Below, in pieces: positions 54,973-64,000 of a stretch of DNA of 64,000 bases. The notes beneath the pieces are model-generated. The model saw only the letters and a list, made by a program, of their open reading frames with translations. It made no database searches and was not told where the DNA came from. The number at the start of each line of letters is the position of its first letter. Within the stretch, counting starts at the first letter, position 1. The stretch covers positions 742,968-806,967 of the forward strand of contig NZ_LMSC01000007.1 of the NCBI RefSeq assembly GCF_001428025.1, read 5' to 3'. Both the position numbers and the translations under genes were made by a program. The DNA comes from Phycicoccus sp. Soil748. GTDB lineage: Bacteria > Actinomycetota > Actinomycetes > Actinomycetales > Dermatophilaceae.

Positions 54973-56886
54973 GTGTGTGGTGTGGCAGGGGCGTACCGGC
55001 AGCCCGACGGCAAGGACGTGGTCGCCGCCATGGTCAACCGGATCGCGCACCGGGGCCCCGACGCGTGCGGCATCGTGGAGCTGGTCGGCCTCGAGGCGTC
55101 CGTCGTGCTCGGCCACCGCCGGCTCTCGATCATCGACCTGTCCGCTGCAGCGGACCAGCCCTTCGCCAAGGACGGCCTCACGCTCAGCTACAACGGGGAG
55201 GTCTACAACTTCCGCGAGCTCCGGATGGAACTCGAGGGGTACGGCGTCCGCTTCACGACCACCTCTGACACCGAGGTGGTGCTCGAGGCCTGGCGCGTGT
55301 GGGGGACCGGCGCCCTGCGGCGGTTCCGCGGCATGTTCGCCCTCGCCCTCCACGACGCCCGCGACGACAGCCTGACGCTCGCCCGTGACCCGCTGGGCAT
55401 CAAGCCGCTCTACGTCCTGCCACGCGGTGACGGCGTCGTGTTCGCCTCCGAGCTCAAGGCGGTGGTCGCCGCCGTCGGGGACGAGCTGCGCATCGACCCG
55501 GCCGGGATGGTCGCCTCGACCCTGTACTACTGGTTGCCCCAGGACTACGAGGTCGTCCGGGGGGTGCACAAGCTGACCCCGGGCAGCTGGAGCACCTACC
55601 ACCGCGACGGCTCGGTGTCCCGCGGTGTCTACTGGCACGCAGCGCAGGAGGCGGCACGGGCGGCGGCGGGCGCTCGTGCAGACCTGCGCGAGGTGCTGGA
55701 GGCATCCGTGGAGGCCCACCTCGTCTCCGATGCGCCGGTGGCCTCCTTCCTCAGCGGGGGCCTCGACTCGAGCATCGTCACGGCCCTGGCGCACCGGGCG
55801 GACCCGGCCATCGAGGCCTACACGATCGCCTTTCGCGCCGAGGACCAGCGGCTGGAGGCGATGCCCGACGACGCACGCTACGCGCGGATCATGGCTCAGC
55901 ACCTGGGGATCCGGCTGCACGAGATCGAGGTGAGCCCCGATGTCGTGGACCTCCTTCCTCGTGTGGTCGACATCCTCGACGAGCCGATCGGCGACCCTGC
56001 AGCGATCAACACACTCCTCATGTGCGACGCCGCTCGTCAGGCGGGCGTCAAGGTGTTGCTGTCCGGCATGGGAGCCGACGAGCTCTTCGGTGGCTACCGC
56101 AAGCACCTGGCGACGCTGCTCACGGCTCGCTACCGACGAGTGCCGCGCACTCTTCGCACCCACGTGGTCGGGCCCGCCGTGCGCGCCCTCCCCGTGGCCG
56201 TCGGTCAACGCGGCCTGCGGAGCGTCCGGTGGGCCCAGCGGTTCCTCACCTTCGCCGAGCTCGGGGAGGAGGAGGCCTTCCGGCGCAGCTACACGCTGTA
56301 CGACCGGGACGAGCTGACCGACCTCCTCGACCCCGAGCTCGCCTCGGCGGTCGACGGGGTGATCGACCACCACCGGCGGGTCTACGCCGACACGACCCTC
56401 ACCGACCAGGTCGACCGGATGTGCCTGGCCGACAGCCGCATGTTCATGGCGGGCCTCAACCTCACCTACACCGACCGCGCCAGCATGGCTGCCTCCACCG
56501 AGGTGCGGGTGCCGTTCGTCGACCCGGTGGTGTTCGCCGCCGCCTTCTCCATCCCGGGCTCGGAGAAGATCCGGGGGCGCACCCAGAAGGCGGTGCTCAA
56601 GGACGCCGCCCGGACGTGGGTGCCCGACCAGATCATCGACCGGCCCAAGGCCAGCTTCGGTGTGCCGCTCCGGGCGTGGGTGACCAACGACCTGCGCGAG
56701 CTCGTGGACGACGTGCTGGTGGACGGCGAGCTCGTGCGCAGCGGGTTCCTGCGGCGGCAGCCGCTCGTGCGCCTGGTCGAGGACCAGCGCAGCGGCCGTC
56801 GCGACGAGTCGAAGCAGATCTGGCAGCTGATGTCACTCGAGCAGTGGTACCGGAACGCGCGGGCTGCCGGGGTGGCGGCGCCGTGA
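54973..56886 (+). CDS. Asparagine synthase (glutamine-hydrolysing) family protein
   Basis: The 637-residue protein has an N-terminal class-II glutamine amidotransferase domain, with the nucleophile Cys2 after the initiating GTG, RIAHRGPDACG and LSYNGEVYNF. The synthetase domain has the PP-loop SGGLDSS (261-267) and GMGADELFGGY. In polysaccharide clusters such AsnB paralogues are thought to amidate uronic acids or other carboxyl groups rather than make asparagine. The adjacent nucleotide-sugar 6-dehydrogenase would supply the carboxyl. That role is inferred from context. Confidence 0.92.
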   Translation: MCGVAGAYRQPDGKDVVAAMVNRIAHRGPDACGIVELVGLEASVVLGHRRLSIIDLSAAADQPFAKDGLTLSYNGEVYNFRELRMELEGYGVRFTTTSDTEVVLEAWRVWGTGALRRFRGMFALALHDARDDSLTLARDPLGIKPLYVLPRGDGVVFASELKAVVAAVGDELRIDPAGMVASTLYYWLPQDYEVVRGVHKLTPGSWSTYHRDGSVSRGVYWHAAQEAARAAAGARADLREVLEASVEAHLVSDAPVASFLSGGLDSSIVTALAHRADPAIEAYTIAFRAEDQRLEAMPDDARYARIMAQHLGIRLHEIEVSPDVVDLLPRVVDILDEPIGDPAAINTLLMCDAARQAGVKVLLSGMGADELFGGYRKHLATLLTARYRRVPRTLRTHVVGPAVRALPVAVGQRGLRSVRWAQRFLTFAELGEEEAFRRSYTLYDRDELTDLLDPELASAVDGVIDHHRRVYADTTLTDQVDRMCLADSRMFMAGLNLTYTDRASMAASTEVRVPFVDPVVFAAAFSIPGSEKIRGRTQKAVLKDAARTWVPDQIIDRPKASFGVPLRAWVTNDLRELVDDVLVDGELVRSGFLRRQPLVRLVEDQRSGRRDESKQIWQLMSLEQWYRNARAAGVAAP

Positions 56887-56962
56887 GGGGCACACGAGCG
56901 CAGCGCGCCGAGGAGATCCACCCTCGGCGCCCGGGAACTGGTGCAGGGACGGGGAAGAACCC

Positions 56963-59179
56963 ATGAGGCAGGTCGCGCAGAACTACAGGTCCGGAGAGCT
57001 CGTCGTCCTCGACGTGCCCCCACCGGCGTGCAAGCCGGGCGGGGTGCTGGTGCGCACGATGTTCTCGCTGATCTCGACGGGCACCGAGATGATGAAGGTG
57101 ACGGAGGCCCGGCTCTCCCTGGTGGGCAAGGCCCGCGCCAGGCCCGACCAGGTGCGCAAGGTGCTCGACTCGGTGGCCCAGCAGGGCGCGGTCGCCACCT
57201 ACAAGAAGGCCGTCAACACCCTCGACAGCTACACCCCGCTCGGCTACTCGCTGTGCGGCGTGGTCGTGGAGGTCGGTGCCGGCGCCGAGGAGTTCTCCGT
57301 GGGCGACCTGGTCGCGGCGGCCGGCAACGAGTTCGCCCTGCACGCGGAGCTCAACTGGGTGCCGACCAACCTCTGCGTCCAGGTCCCCACGGGGGTCGAG
57401 CCCGAGCACGCGGCGTTCGCCACCGTGGGCGCCATCGCCATGCAGGGCGTGCGCCGCGGTGAGAGCCAGCTGGGGGAGACGGCCTGCGTCATCGGCCTGG
57501 GCCTGATCGGCCAGCTGGTCGTCCGTCTCCTGAGCGCGTCCGGTGTGCGCGTCGTGGGCGTCGACACCGTGCCGGAGCGGTGCCGGATGGCGGAGGCGGC
57601 CGGGGCCATGGCCTGCGCCGCCCCGGACGCCGAGGGGACGGCGTACCTCGAGCAGGTCGTGCTCGAGGCCACCGGCGGTCTCGGCGCCGACGCCGTCTAC
57701 CTTGCCGCCGGCGGTGACTCGAACGGTCCCGTGGAGCTGGCCGCACGGCTCGCCCGTGACCGCGCGCGCGTCGTCGACATCGGCAAGACCAGGCTCGACC
57801 TGCCGTGGAACGCCTACTACGAGAAGGAGCTCGACGTCCGCTTCTCCCGCTCCTACGGACCGGGACGCTACGACGACAGGTACGAGCTCGAGGGCATCGA
57901 CTACCCCGCTGGGTACGTGCGCTGGACCGAACGGCGCAACCTCGGGTGCTTCCTCGACCTCCTCGCCGGCGGCTCCGTCGAGGTGGCCTCGCTCGTGTCC
58001 GGCACCCGCGACGTCGGTGACGCCGGCCAGGTGTACGACGCCCTGCGCACGGGCGCGCTCGCCGGCGTCGGGTTCCTCTTCTCCTACCCGCAACCGCCCT
58101 CGGTCGACCGTGGGCGGCTCGAGCGCGCCGGCCACCCGGGGCCTCGGGTACCCGGCCGGGGCGACGCCCTCGCACGGCGCTCCTCGCGGCGGGGCACCGC
58201 GGCGGCCACGCGGCCACCGGGCCAGGTGCGGCTCGGCTTCATCGGCGCCGGGGCGTATGCGAGCTCGATGCTGCTCCCGCACCTCGCCAAGCACCCCGGG
58301 ACCTCGCTGGCGACCGTGGCGACGACCCGCTCCCTGTCCGCGGTGAACGCCCAGCGCAAGTTCGGCTTCGACACGGTCACGACCGACGCCTCGCAGGTCC
58401 TCGAGGACCCCACCATCGACGCCGTCTTCGTCGTGACGCGCCACCACTCCCACGCCGACTTCGTCTGCCGTGCGCTCGAGCAGGGGAAGGCGGTCTTCGT
58501 CGAGAAGCCCCTCGCCCTCACCCGTGACCAGGTCGACCACATCCTCGAGGTGGTGGACGCCACCGGGAACGACCGCGTCATGGTGGGGTTCAACCGCCGG
58601 TTCGCGCCGCTGTTCACCGACCTGCGCCGACGCTTCGGCGAGGAGGGCGGCCCGGTCAGCCTGCGCTACCTCGTCAACGCAGGGCGGCTGGATCCGCACA
58701 GCTGGTACCGCAACGAGGAGCTGGAGGGCCCGCGGTTCCTCGGGGAGGGCGGCCACTTCATCGACACCGCCAGCGCGTGGCTCGGGCACGACCCGGTGGA
58801 GGTCACGGCCCACGCGACCTCCAACGGCCTCGCCCTGCACGTCGTCCTGCGGTACGGCGACGGCTCGCTCGCGACGGTCACCTACGCCACGGACGGTGAC
58901 GGCCGCTTCCCCAAGGAGACCCTCGACGTCTCCGGCTGCGGCAGCAACGCCCGCCTCGACAACTTCACCCGCGCCACCGTGTGGAGCCCGTCGGGGAAGG
59001 ACGTCAAGCGGTCGTACACCGGTCAGGACAAGGGGCAGCGGGCCCAGGTCGCCGCGTTCGTCGAGGCGGTGCGCACCGGGGCGCCCATGCCCGTCTCGCT
59101 GGCGTCCCTGGTGACCACGACCCGGGCCACCATCGCGGTGGGGGAGAGCCTGGTGTCCGGTGGTGGGGTGACGCCGTGA
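56963..59179 (+). CDS. Bi-domain oxidoreductase: MDR dehydrogenase fused to Gfo/Idh
   Basis: The 738-residue protein joins a zinc-type MDR dehydrogenase (about 1-385: SLISTGTEMMKV, YSLCGVVVEVGAG, VIGLGLIGQLVVRLL) to a Gfo/Idh/MocA dehydrogenase (about 417-738: RLGFIGAGAYASSMLLPHL, GKAVFVEKPLALT, GEGGHFIDTASAW). A low-complexity, Arg/Pro-rich linker of about 30 residues lies between them. Such fusions recur in exopolysaccharide clusters next to heparinase and asparagine-synthase genes; the reaction is not known. GGGGAAG precedes the ATG. Confidence 0.9.
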   Translation: MRQVAQNYRSGELVVLDVPPPACKPGGVLVRTMFSLISTGTEMMKVTEARLSLVGKARARPDQVRKVLDSVAQQGAVATYKKAVNTLDSYTPLGYSLCGVVVEVGAGAEEFSVGDLVAAAGNEFALHAELNWVPTNLCVQVPTGVEPEHAAFATVGAIAMQGVRRGESQLGETACVIGLGLIGQLVVRLLSASGVRVVGVDTVPERCRMAEAAGAMACAAPDAEGTAYLEQVVLEATGGLGADAVYLAAGGDSNGPVELAARLARDRARVVDIGKTRLDLPWNAYYEKELDVRFSRSYGPGRYDDRYELEGIDYPAGYVRWTERRNLGCFLDLLAGGSVEVASLVSGTRDVGDAGQVYDALRTGALAGVGFLFSYPQPPSVDRGRLERAGHPGPRVPGRGDALARRSSRRGTAAATRPPGQVRLGFIGAGAYASSMLLPHLAKHPGTSLATVATTRSLSAVNAQRKFGFDTVTTDASQVLEDPTIDAVFVVTRHHSHADFVCRALEQGKAVFVEKPLALTRDQVDHILEVVDATGNDRVMVGFNRRFAPLFTDLRRRFGEEGGPVSLRYLVNAGRLDPHSWYRNEELEGPRFLGEGGHFIDTASAWLGHDPVEVTAHATSNGLALHVVLRYGDGSLATVTYATDGDGRFPKETLDVSGCGSNARLDNFTRATVWSPSGKDVKRSYTGQDKGQRAQVAAFVEAVRTGAPMPVSLASLVTTTRATIAVGESLVSGGGVTP

Positions 59180-61239
59180 GCACCACCTCGCCCGCGTGGT
59201 ACCTGCGCCGGCTGCGCGGCATGTCGGCCGGTGAGGTGCTGCACCGTGTCGAGGACTGGGGGCGCCACCGCACCTGGGCGGCCCGACAGGTACGACCGGG
59301 GGACGACCTCCCGTTGCACGTGCCGGGTCTGCTGCCGGAGCGCTCGTTCACGGCCACGCTGCCGGACGGACTGGCGCGCGAGGTCTCGCCGGAGGCGGCC
59401 GAGTGCCTCCTGGCGGCGGCGAACCGGATCCTGGCCGGTCACCACGTGCTGCTGGGCTTCCCCCGTCCGGACATCGCCGACCCGGACTGGTTCCGCGACA
59501 CGGCGACAGGCCGCAGGGCACCGCAGGACACCTACGCCTTCCGCATCGACCACCGCGACGAGGCCGTGACCGGCAACGTCAAGGCCGTCTGGGAGCTGTC
59601 CCGCCACCACCACCTCACCGTGCTGGCGGCCGCCTGGTGGCTCAGCGGTGACGAGCGGTTCGCGGTCGCGGTCGCCGCGCAGCTGCGGTCGTGGTGGGCC
59701 GCGAACCCGTTCCTGTCGGGCATCCACTGGACGAACGGGATCGAGGTCGGCCTCCGGCTGGTCAGCTGGGTCTGGGTCCGCCGCCTGCTCGACGGCTGGT
59801 CCGGAGCGGCGGAGCTGTTCGAGGACAACCCGGTGGCGCTGCACCAGCTGCGGTGGCACCAGGAGTACCTCGCCGCGCTCCGCAGCCGGGGCTCCTCGGC
59901 CAACAACCACGCGGTCGCCGAGGCCGTCGGCCGCTTCGCTGCGGCGTGCGCCTTCCCGTGGTTCGCCGAGAGCCCTGCGTGGCGCGACGAGGCGGCACGC
60001 GACCTCGAGAAGACCTTGGTGGCCAACACTTTTCCCAGCGGCGTCAACCGGGAGCTCGCCACCGACTACCACCGCTTCGTCAGCGAGCTCGGCCTCGTGG
60101 CACTGGGCGAAGGGGCCCGGGCCGGGTTCCCCCTGGGGACCGACACCTGTCGGCTCCTCGTGGCCTCGCTGGACGCCGCTGCCGCCCTGGTCGACGTGGC
60201 CGGCAGACCCCCGCGTCAGGGCGACGGTGACGAGGGCCGCGCCCTCCTCGTCGACGACGCCGAGCGGGACCCGTGGGGCATCGCCCTGGGTGCTGGGGCA
60301 GCCGTCGCCGGGCGCCTCGCCTGGTGGCCGGCCGTCCCCGACAGCGTCGCCGGCGTGGTGCTCGGCGCGCTGGCGGGACAGACGGAGGTCCCGGGTCGCC
60401 CCACGTCTCGCCCCACCGCATACGAGGACGCAGGCATCCACCTGCTCAGGACCCCGCATGGCGACGACCCGGAGATCTGGTGCCGGCTGGACGGCGGCCC
60501 CCACGGCTTCCTCTCGATCGCGGCCCACGCCCACGCCGACGCGCTGTCGGCCGAGGTGCGCTGCGACGGGGTCGAGGTGCTCGTCGACCCGGGGACCTTC
60601 TGCTACCACGGGGACCCGGAGTGGCGGCGCTACTTCCGGTCCACGTTGGCGCACAACACGATCGAGGTGGACGGCAGCAACCAGGCCGTCGAGGGCGGGC
60701 CGTTCCTGTGGAGCACGCGGGCGGACGCCACCGTGTCAGCCTGCGAGCGCTCGGCACACCGGCACAGCGTGACCGCAAGCCACCGCGGGTATGCGCGGTT
60801 CGACCCCACCCTGGTGCACGAGCGGACGGTGGAGCTCGACAGCCGGGCACGGACGGTCACCTTCCACGACAGGCTGAGCGCCGCGGGCCCGCGCACGCTG
60901 CGGCTGGCGTGGCACGTCGGGCCCCAGGTCGACGTCGAGGTCCTCGAGGGGGAGGCGCGCCTGCGCTGGCACACCGGCCTGTCCGGCGCAGGCAGTGGTG
61001 TGCTCCAGCTGCCTGCCGCCCTCTCGTGGACGGCCCACCGTGGTGAGACCGATCCCGTGCTCGGGTGGTACTCCCCGCGGTTCGGGGTACGGACACCGTG
61101 CACGACGCTCCTCGGCTCGGGGGGCTGGCGCGGCGAGCTGGCGCTGACCACCGTGCTGCGGGTGACGTCCGCCCCGACGACGGGGCCGGGACGTGACCTG
61201 TTGGTGGAGGGCCTCGCGGTCGGCGGTGGGGACACGTGA
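59176..61239 (+). CDS. Heparinase II/III family protein
   Basis: The 687-residue protein has an N-terminal alpha-toroid part (HHLTVLAAAWWLSGDERFAVAVAA, SSANNHAVAEAVGRFAAACAF with the Asn-His pair) and the heparinase II/III-like beta-sandwich with SIAAHAHADALSAEVRCDG, VDPGTFCYHGDPEWRRYFRSTLAHNTIEVDGSNQ and a GYARF strand. The AHAHAD motif supplies probable active-site histidines of a polysaccharide lyase. No signal peptide is visible, so it may be cytosolic or may serve as a tailoring or sugar-modifying enzyme. The GTG overlaps the previous stop. Confidence 0.9.
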   Translation: MSTTSPAWYLRRLRGMSAGEVLHRVEDWGRHRTWAARQVRPGDDLPLHVPGLLPERSFTATLPDGLAREVSPEAAECLLAAANRILAGHHVLLGFPRPDIADPDWFRDTATGRRAPQDTYAFRIDHRDEAVTGNVKAVWELSRHHHLTVLAAAWWLSGDERFAVAVAAQLRSWWAANPFLSGIHWTNGIEVGLRLVSWVWVRRLLDGWSGAAELFEDNPVALHQLRWHQEYLAALRSRGSSANNHAVAEAVGRFAAACAFPWFAESPAWRDEAARDLEKTLVANTFPSGVNRELATDYHRFVSELGLVALGEGARAGFPLGTDTCRLLVASLDAAAALVDVAGRPPRQGDGDEGRALLVDDAERDPWGIALGAGAAVAGRLAWWPAVPDSVAGVVLGALAGQTEVPGRPTSRPTAYEDAGIHLLRTPHGDDPEIWCRLDGGPHGFLSIAAHAHADALSAEVRCDGVEVLVDPGTFCYHGDPEWRRYFRSTLAHNTIEVDGSNQAVEGGPFLWSTRADATVSACERSAHRHSVTASHRGYARFDPTLVHERTVELDSRARTVTFHDRLSAAGPRTLRLAWHVGPQVDVEVLEGEARLRWHTGLSGAGSGVLQLPAALSWTAHRGETDPVLGWYSPRFGVRTPCTTLLGSGGWRGELALTTVLRVTSAPTTGPGRDLLVEGLAVGGGDT

Positions 61240-62810
61240 GCGAGCAGGCCCTCGACCTCAGGTGGGCCTGGGCGGTCGCGCGACGGCGCGCGGGGTGGTT
61301 GGTGGTGGCAGGCCTCATCGGGGCCGTCGACGGCGGAGTGGCCCTGTCGCTTCGCCCTCCGGTGTACAGCAGCACCGCCAAGGTGCTGCTGCCCCCCGTC
61401 GTCGCGGGATCCAGTGTGGCTGCGCCGGTCCACGACATCGACACCCAGGTCCGGGTCGCCGAGAGCGACGCGGTCCTCGGTCCGGCCGGGAGGGCGGTCA
61501 CGCCCAGGCTCTCGCCGCAGGAGGTCGGCGACCGGGTGGCGGTCGAGGCGGAGACGAACGAGCTGCTCAAGATCACCACGACAGGGAGCACTCCCCGCGG
61601 GGCGCAGGCCCTGGCCGGCGCCGTGGCGCGGGCCGAGGTCGACTACCTGGACGGTGCGGCCAGTGCTGTGGACGAGAGGGCGCAGACCGCGCTGTTCGAC
61701 CGTCTGCGCACGCTGCAGGACAGCCTGACGGCCGTGAACGCCGAGATCGGGAAGACGACCAAGCGAGCCCGTGGGGAGCTGTCCTCGTCCGCGCAGGGCA
61801 GGGTGGACGCGGCCGCGCTGGCGCAGCTGACGGCCCAGCAGGCCGGCCTGGCCCTGCAGATCGACCGGGTGAAGGGCGAGGCGAACAGCCGGTCCTCCGA
61901 CCGACCCGGCGGCGCGGTGACCATCATCGAGCCACCCTCGCCCGCGGTCACGTCGTCGGCCGTGCTCAGCTATGCCCTCGTCGGCCTGGGCGGTGCGGGA
62001 GCAGGCGTCGTGATCGCCATGCTCGTCCTGCTGGTGCTGACCCGACGTGAGCGGGCGGTGCGCACCCGCGACCAGGTCGCCGACGCCATCGGTGTGCCCG
62101 TGGCGGCGTCCATCCAGAGCTGCGCCCCTCGTTCGGTCGCCGGGTGGGCCAGCCTGCTGAGGAGCTACGCCCCGCCCAACGTGGAGACGTGGAGCCTTCG
62201 CCAGCTCCTGCGCCTGGTGACACCGGGGCACCCGGGCAGCCTGGCCCGGGAGCCGGCCGGCGAAGCGGGTTCGACTGTCGTGGTCGTCACGCTCTCGGGC
62301 GACAGCCGTGCCCTGGCCGTAGGCCCCCAGCTCGCGTCGTTCGCGGCCTCGGCCGGCCTGCGCACCCACCTCGTGACGGCGCTCGCGCACGAGTCCGCGA
62401 ACGCCTTCCGTGCAGCCTGTGCAGGCCTCGGGCCGGGCGAGCAGCCCCGCCCGAACCTGTGGGTCGGCAGCCGGCCGGGGCACCAGCAGGCCACGGATCT
62501 CGTCGTGCACCCCGTGGTCGTGGACCGCCAGGACCCCGTTCTCGAGCCGGGAGCGGTCACCGCGGTGGTGCTGCTCGCCGTGACTGCCGGGGCGGCCACG
62601 GCGGAGGACCTCGCGCGGGTCGCCATCGCCGGCGACGACTCGGGCAACCAGATCAGTCGCCTCGTCGTGGTCGACCCGGACCCGCTGGACCGCACCACCG
62701 GAAGGCTCCTGCCTTCTGAACGGGCACACACCCCGATCCCGTCGCTGATGACCGGTGCCACCTCGGCCCCGGAGGCGACCGCCCGACTGACCCGACGGAG
62801 GCTGCGGTGA
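61236..62810 (+). CDS. Wzz-type chain-length / capsular biosynthesis membrane protein (first)
   Basis: The 524-residue protein has a Wzz/tyrosine-kinase-modulator layout: an N-terminal membrane helix (about 19-40), PPVYSSTAKVLLPP, a coiled-coil region (about 135-225) and a second helix (about 245-272). The C-terminal 250 residues resemble the fold of a BY-type kinase domain, but I see no Walker A motif (the usual GxxxGKS/T is absent), so it is probably not an active kinase. The GTG overlaps the heparinase stop. It is likely a co-polymerase with the next gene's product. Confidence 0.82.
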   Translation: MSEQALDLRWAWAVARRRAGWLVVAGLIGAVDGGVALSLRPPVYSSTAKVLLPPVVAGSSVAAPVHDIDTQVRVAESDAVLGPAGRAVTPRLSPQEVGDRVAVEAETNELLKITTTGSTPRGAQALAGAVARAEVDYLDGAASAVDERAQTALFDRLRTLQDSLTAVNAEIGKTTKRARGELSSSAQGRVDAAALAQLTAQQAGLALQIDRVKGEANSRSSDRPGGAVTIIEPPSPAVTSSAVLSYALVGLGGAGAGVVIAMLVLLVLTRRERAVRTRDQVADAIGVPVAASIQSCAPRSVAGWASLLRSYAPPNVETWSLRQLLRLVTPGHPGSLAREPAGEAGSTVVVVTLSGDSRALAVGPQLASFAASAGLRTHLVTALAHESANAFRAACAGLGPGEQPRPNLWVGSRPGHQQATDLVVHPVVVDRQDPVLEPGAVTAVVLLAVTAGAATAEDLARVAIAGDDSGNQISRLVVVDPDPLDRTTGRLLPSERAHTPIPSLMTGATSAPEATARLTRRRLR

Positions 62811-64000
62811 TCGACGTCTCCTGGCGCATCGAGGACGAACCCCGCGACGACGAGCCCACCGGCGCGCCGCGACCACTGCTGGGCACGTGGCACTACCTGA
62901 AGAACTCGCTGCGCCGCGGATGGCGCACGTGCGCAGTGCTGGCCCTCGTGGGGGCGGAGCTCGGTCTGGCCATGGTCCTGCTCTTTCCACCTGCGAGCAC
63001 GGCCACCGCCAAGGTGCTCATGGCCCACCCCGCCAACCTCGACGGCCAGTCGGCCATGGCCACCGACGTGAGCTTCCTGAACACCCGCGAGGTGGCCGCG
63101 CGCACGCTGAGGACTCTGCACCTGCAGGTGCCTGCGGACGCGTTCCTGTCCACCGTCAGCGCAGAACCGCTGACGGCCCAGGTGCTCGCCATCTCCGTCT
63201 CGGCACCCGACGACCGCACTGCCACGGCGCGGACCAACGCCCTCACCGTCCAGTACCTTGCCTTCCGGGCAGAGCAGCTCCGCTCGCTCAGCAAGGGCCT
63301 GATCGAGGGTTACCAGGCACGCATCGACGCGCTTCGACCGGAGGTCGCCGACCTGTCCGCCGAGTACGCCGAGGCGAGCGCCAAAGGGGCCGCCGAACAG
63401 AACCGCGCCGCCGACGTCCTGACCCGTCGCAGCCAGATCAACGCCCACATCGTCGAGATGCAGGCGGCCCTCGAGGATGCCTCCCTGAGCACGGACGCCG
63501 CGATCGCCTCCACCCACGTCATCGACCCGGCCACGGTCCAGGGCCGGTCGCCGGCCAGGCACCTGGTCCTCAGCGTGGCTTCCGGCCTCATCGCGGGAAC
63601 GGGTCTGGGCATGGGCTTCGTGCTGTTCCGGGCCTTCACCTCAACCGTGGTGCGCCGCAGGCAGGACGTGGCGGAGGCGCTTGGCGTGCCCGTACGGTTC
63701 AGCGTCGCCTCGCGAGGGCCGGGCGAGCGACGCCGCGGCCCGCTCCGGTTCCTCAGGCGCACGTGGCGGGGCGGTGACCTGTGGACACTCGTGCACGGCT
63801 TGTCCTCGACCGTGTGGTCCCAGCGAGGCGCGACGCCGGCCGGAGCGGCCGGCCGGCACGCCGCGTCCGGGAGCGAAGGACGTCGGGCCGGCGTCGCCCT
63901 CGTGGCGATCGACAACACCCGGGCGGCCGCCGAGGTGGTCGCCGCGCTGGCGGGCCTCCTCGCCGGGTACGGGCGGGCCGTGCTCCTGGTGGACCTCAGC
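62807..64000 (+). CDS. Wzz-type chain-length protein (second), cut by window edge
   Basis: The reading frame starts at a GTG overlapping the previous stop and is open to the right edge, 398 codons visible. It has a cytoplasmic leader, a membrane helix at about 45-62 (CAVLALVGAELGLAMVLLF), STATAKVLMAHPANL, a periplasmic coiled-coil region (about 150-220) and a second helix (about 247-270). The C-terminal domain starts with GVALVAIDNTRAAAEVVAALAGLLAGYGRAVLLVDLS, a Rossmann/P-loop-like pattern without a visible P-loop. It parallels the first Wzz-like protein in layout but not in close sequence. The end is missing. Confidence 0.8.
   Translation, partial: MIDVSWRIEDEPRDDEPTGAPRPLLGTWHYLKNSLRRGWRTCAVLALVGAELGLAMVLLFPPASTATAKVLMAHPANLDGQSAMATDVSFLNTREVAARTLRTLHLQVPADAFLSTVSAEPLTAQVLAISVSAPDDRTATARTNALTVQYLAFRAEQLRSLSKGLIEGYQARIDALRPEVADLSAEYAEASAKGAAEQNRAADVLTRRSQINAHIVEMQAALEDASLSTDAAIASTHVIDPATVQGRSPARHLVLSVASGLIAGTGLGMGFVLFRAFTSTVVRRRQDVAEALGVPVRFSVASRGPGERRRGPLRFLRRTWRGGDLWTLVHGLSSTVWSQRGATPAGAAGRHAASGSEGRRAGVALVAIDNTRAAAEVVAALAGLLAGYGRAVLLVDLS

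Overview
The window is a high-GC, densely packed actinobacterial chromosome segment. GTG/TTG starts, ATGA/GTGA overlaps and MalT-like LAL regulators fit an actinomycete such as Intrasporangiaceae or Nocardioidaceae; this placement is inferred from gene content, not from a marker gene. I see no rRNA, tRNA, IS element, CRISPR array or integrase.

Region 1 (1-15945) is a complete phenol / methylphenol meta-cleavage pathway. It encodes a multicomponent di-iron phenol hydroxylase (dmpL-M-N-O-P type), an XylT/DmpQ-like ferredoxin and catechol 2,3-dioxygenase. The lower pathway has both branches: the hydrolase DmpD, and the DmpC-I-H dehydrogenase-tautomerase-decarboxylase route. These converge on DmpE-G-F, giving pyruvate and acetyl-CoA. 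Regulators are a partial AraC gene at the left edge and two divergent IclR genes between the upper and lower operons. An operator-like palindrome, CGTTCC-N7-GGAACG, occurs exactly three times: before each operon and between the IclR genes. There is no dmpK; a GlcG/HbpS-like gene and an unrecognised 146-residue gene sit in the operon instead.

Region 2 (15960-18902) starts with a 23-bp perfect hairpin terminator. It holds a MarR gene divergent from a three-gene operon (Rossmann reductase, VOC dioxygenase-like protein, carboxylesterase fused to a DUF5519-like domain). This resembles MarR/MhqR-type quinone detoxification and makes sense beside a catechol pathway.

Region 3 (18903-42782) carries small membrane proteins (DUF2306, DUF4386), a GNAT fusion, an ABC exporter, two MFS transporters, two MDR oxidoreductases, a flavoprotein with an XRE-cupin regulator, a membrane-anchored lipase, an HD protein, a CPBP protease and two very large MalT-like LuxR regulators. 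Two shared cis-element families tie these genes together. One is TCACCA-N4-TGGTGA followed after exactly 21 nt by a CCTA(C/G)CTT -10-like box, at three promoters. The other is the 18-bp palindrome CCCGGYCA-NN-TGRCCGGG, at three promoters.

Region 4 (42875-64000) is an exopolysaccharide/capsule cluster running rightwards off the edge. It encodes a NeuD/PglD-like acyltransferase, Gfo/Idh dehydrogenase, NAD epimerase, three glycosyltransferases, two DegT aminotransferases, a flippase, an AlgD-type nucleotide-sugar dehydrogenase, an asparagine synthase, a fused MDR-Gfo/Idh protein, a heparinase II/III protein and two consecutive Wzz-type chain-length proteins.
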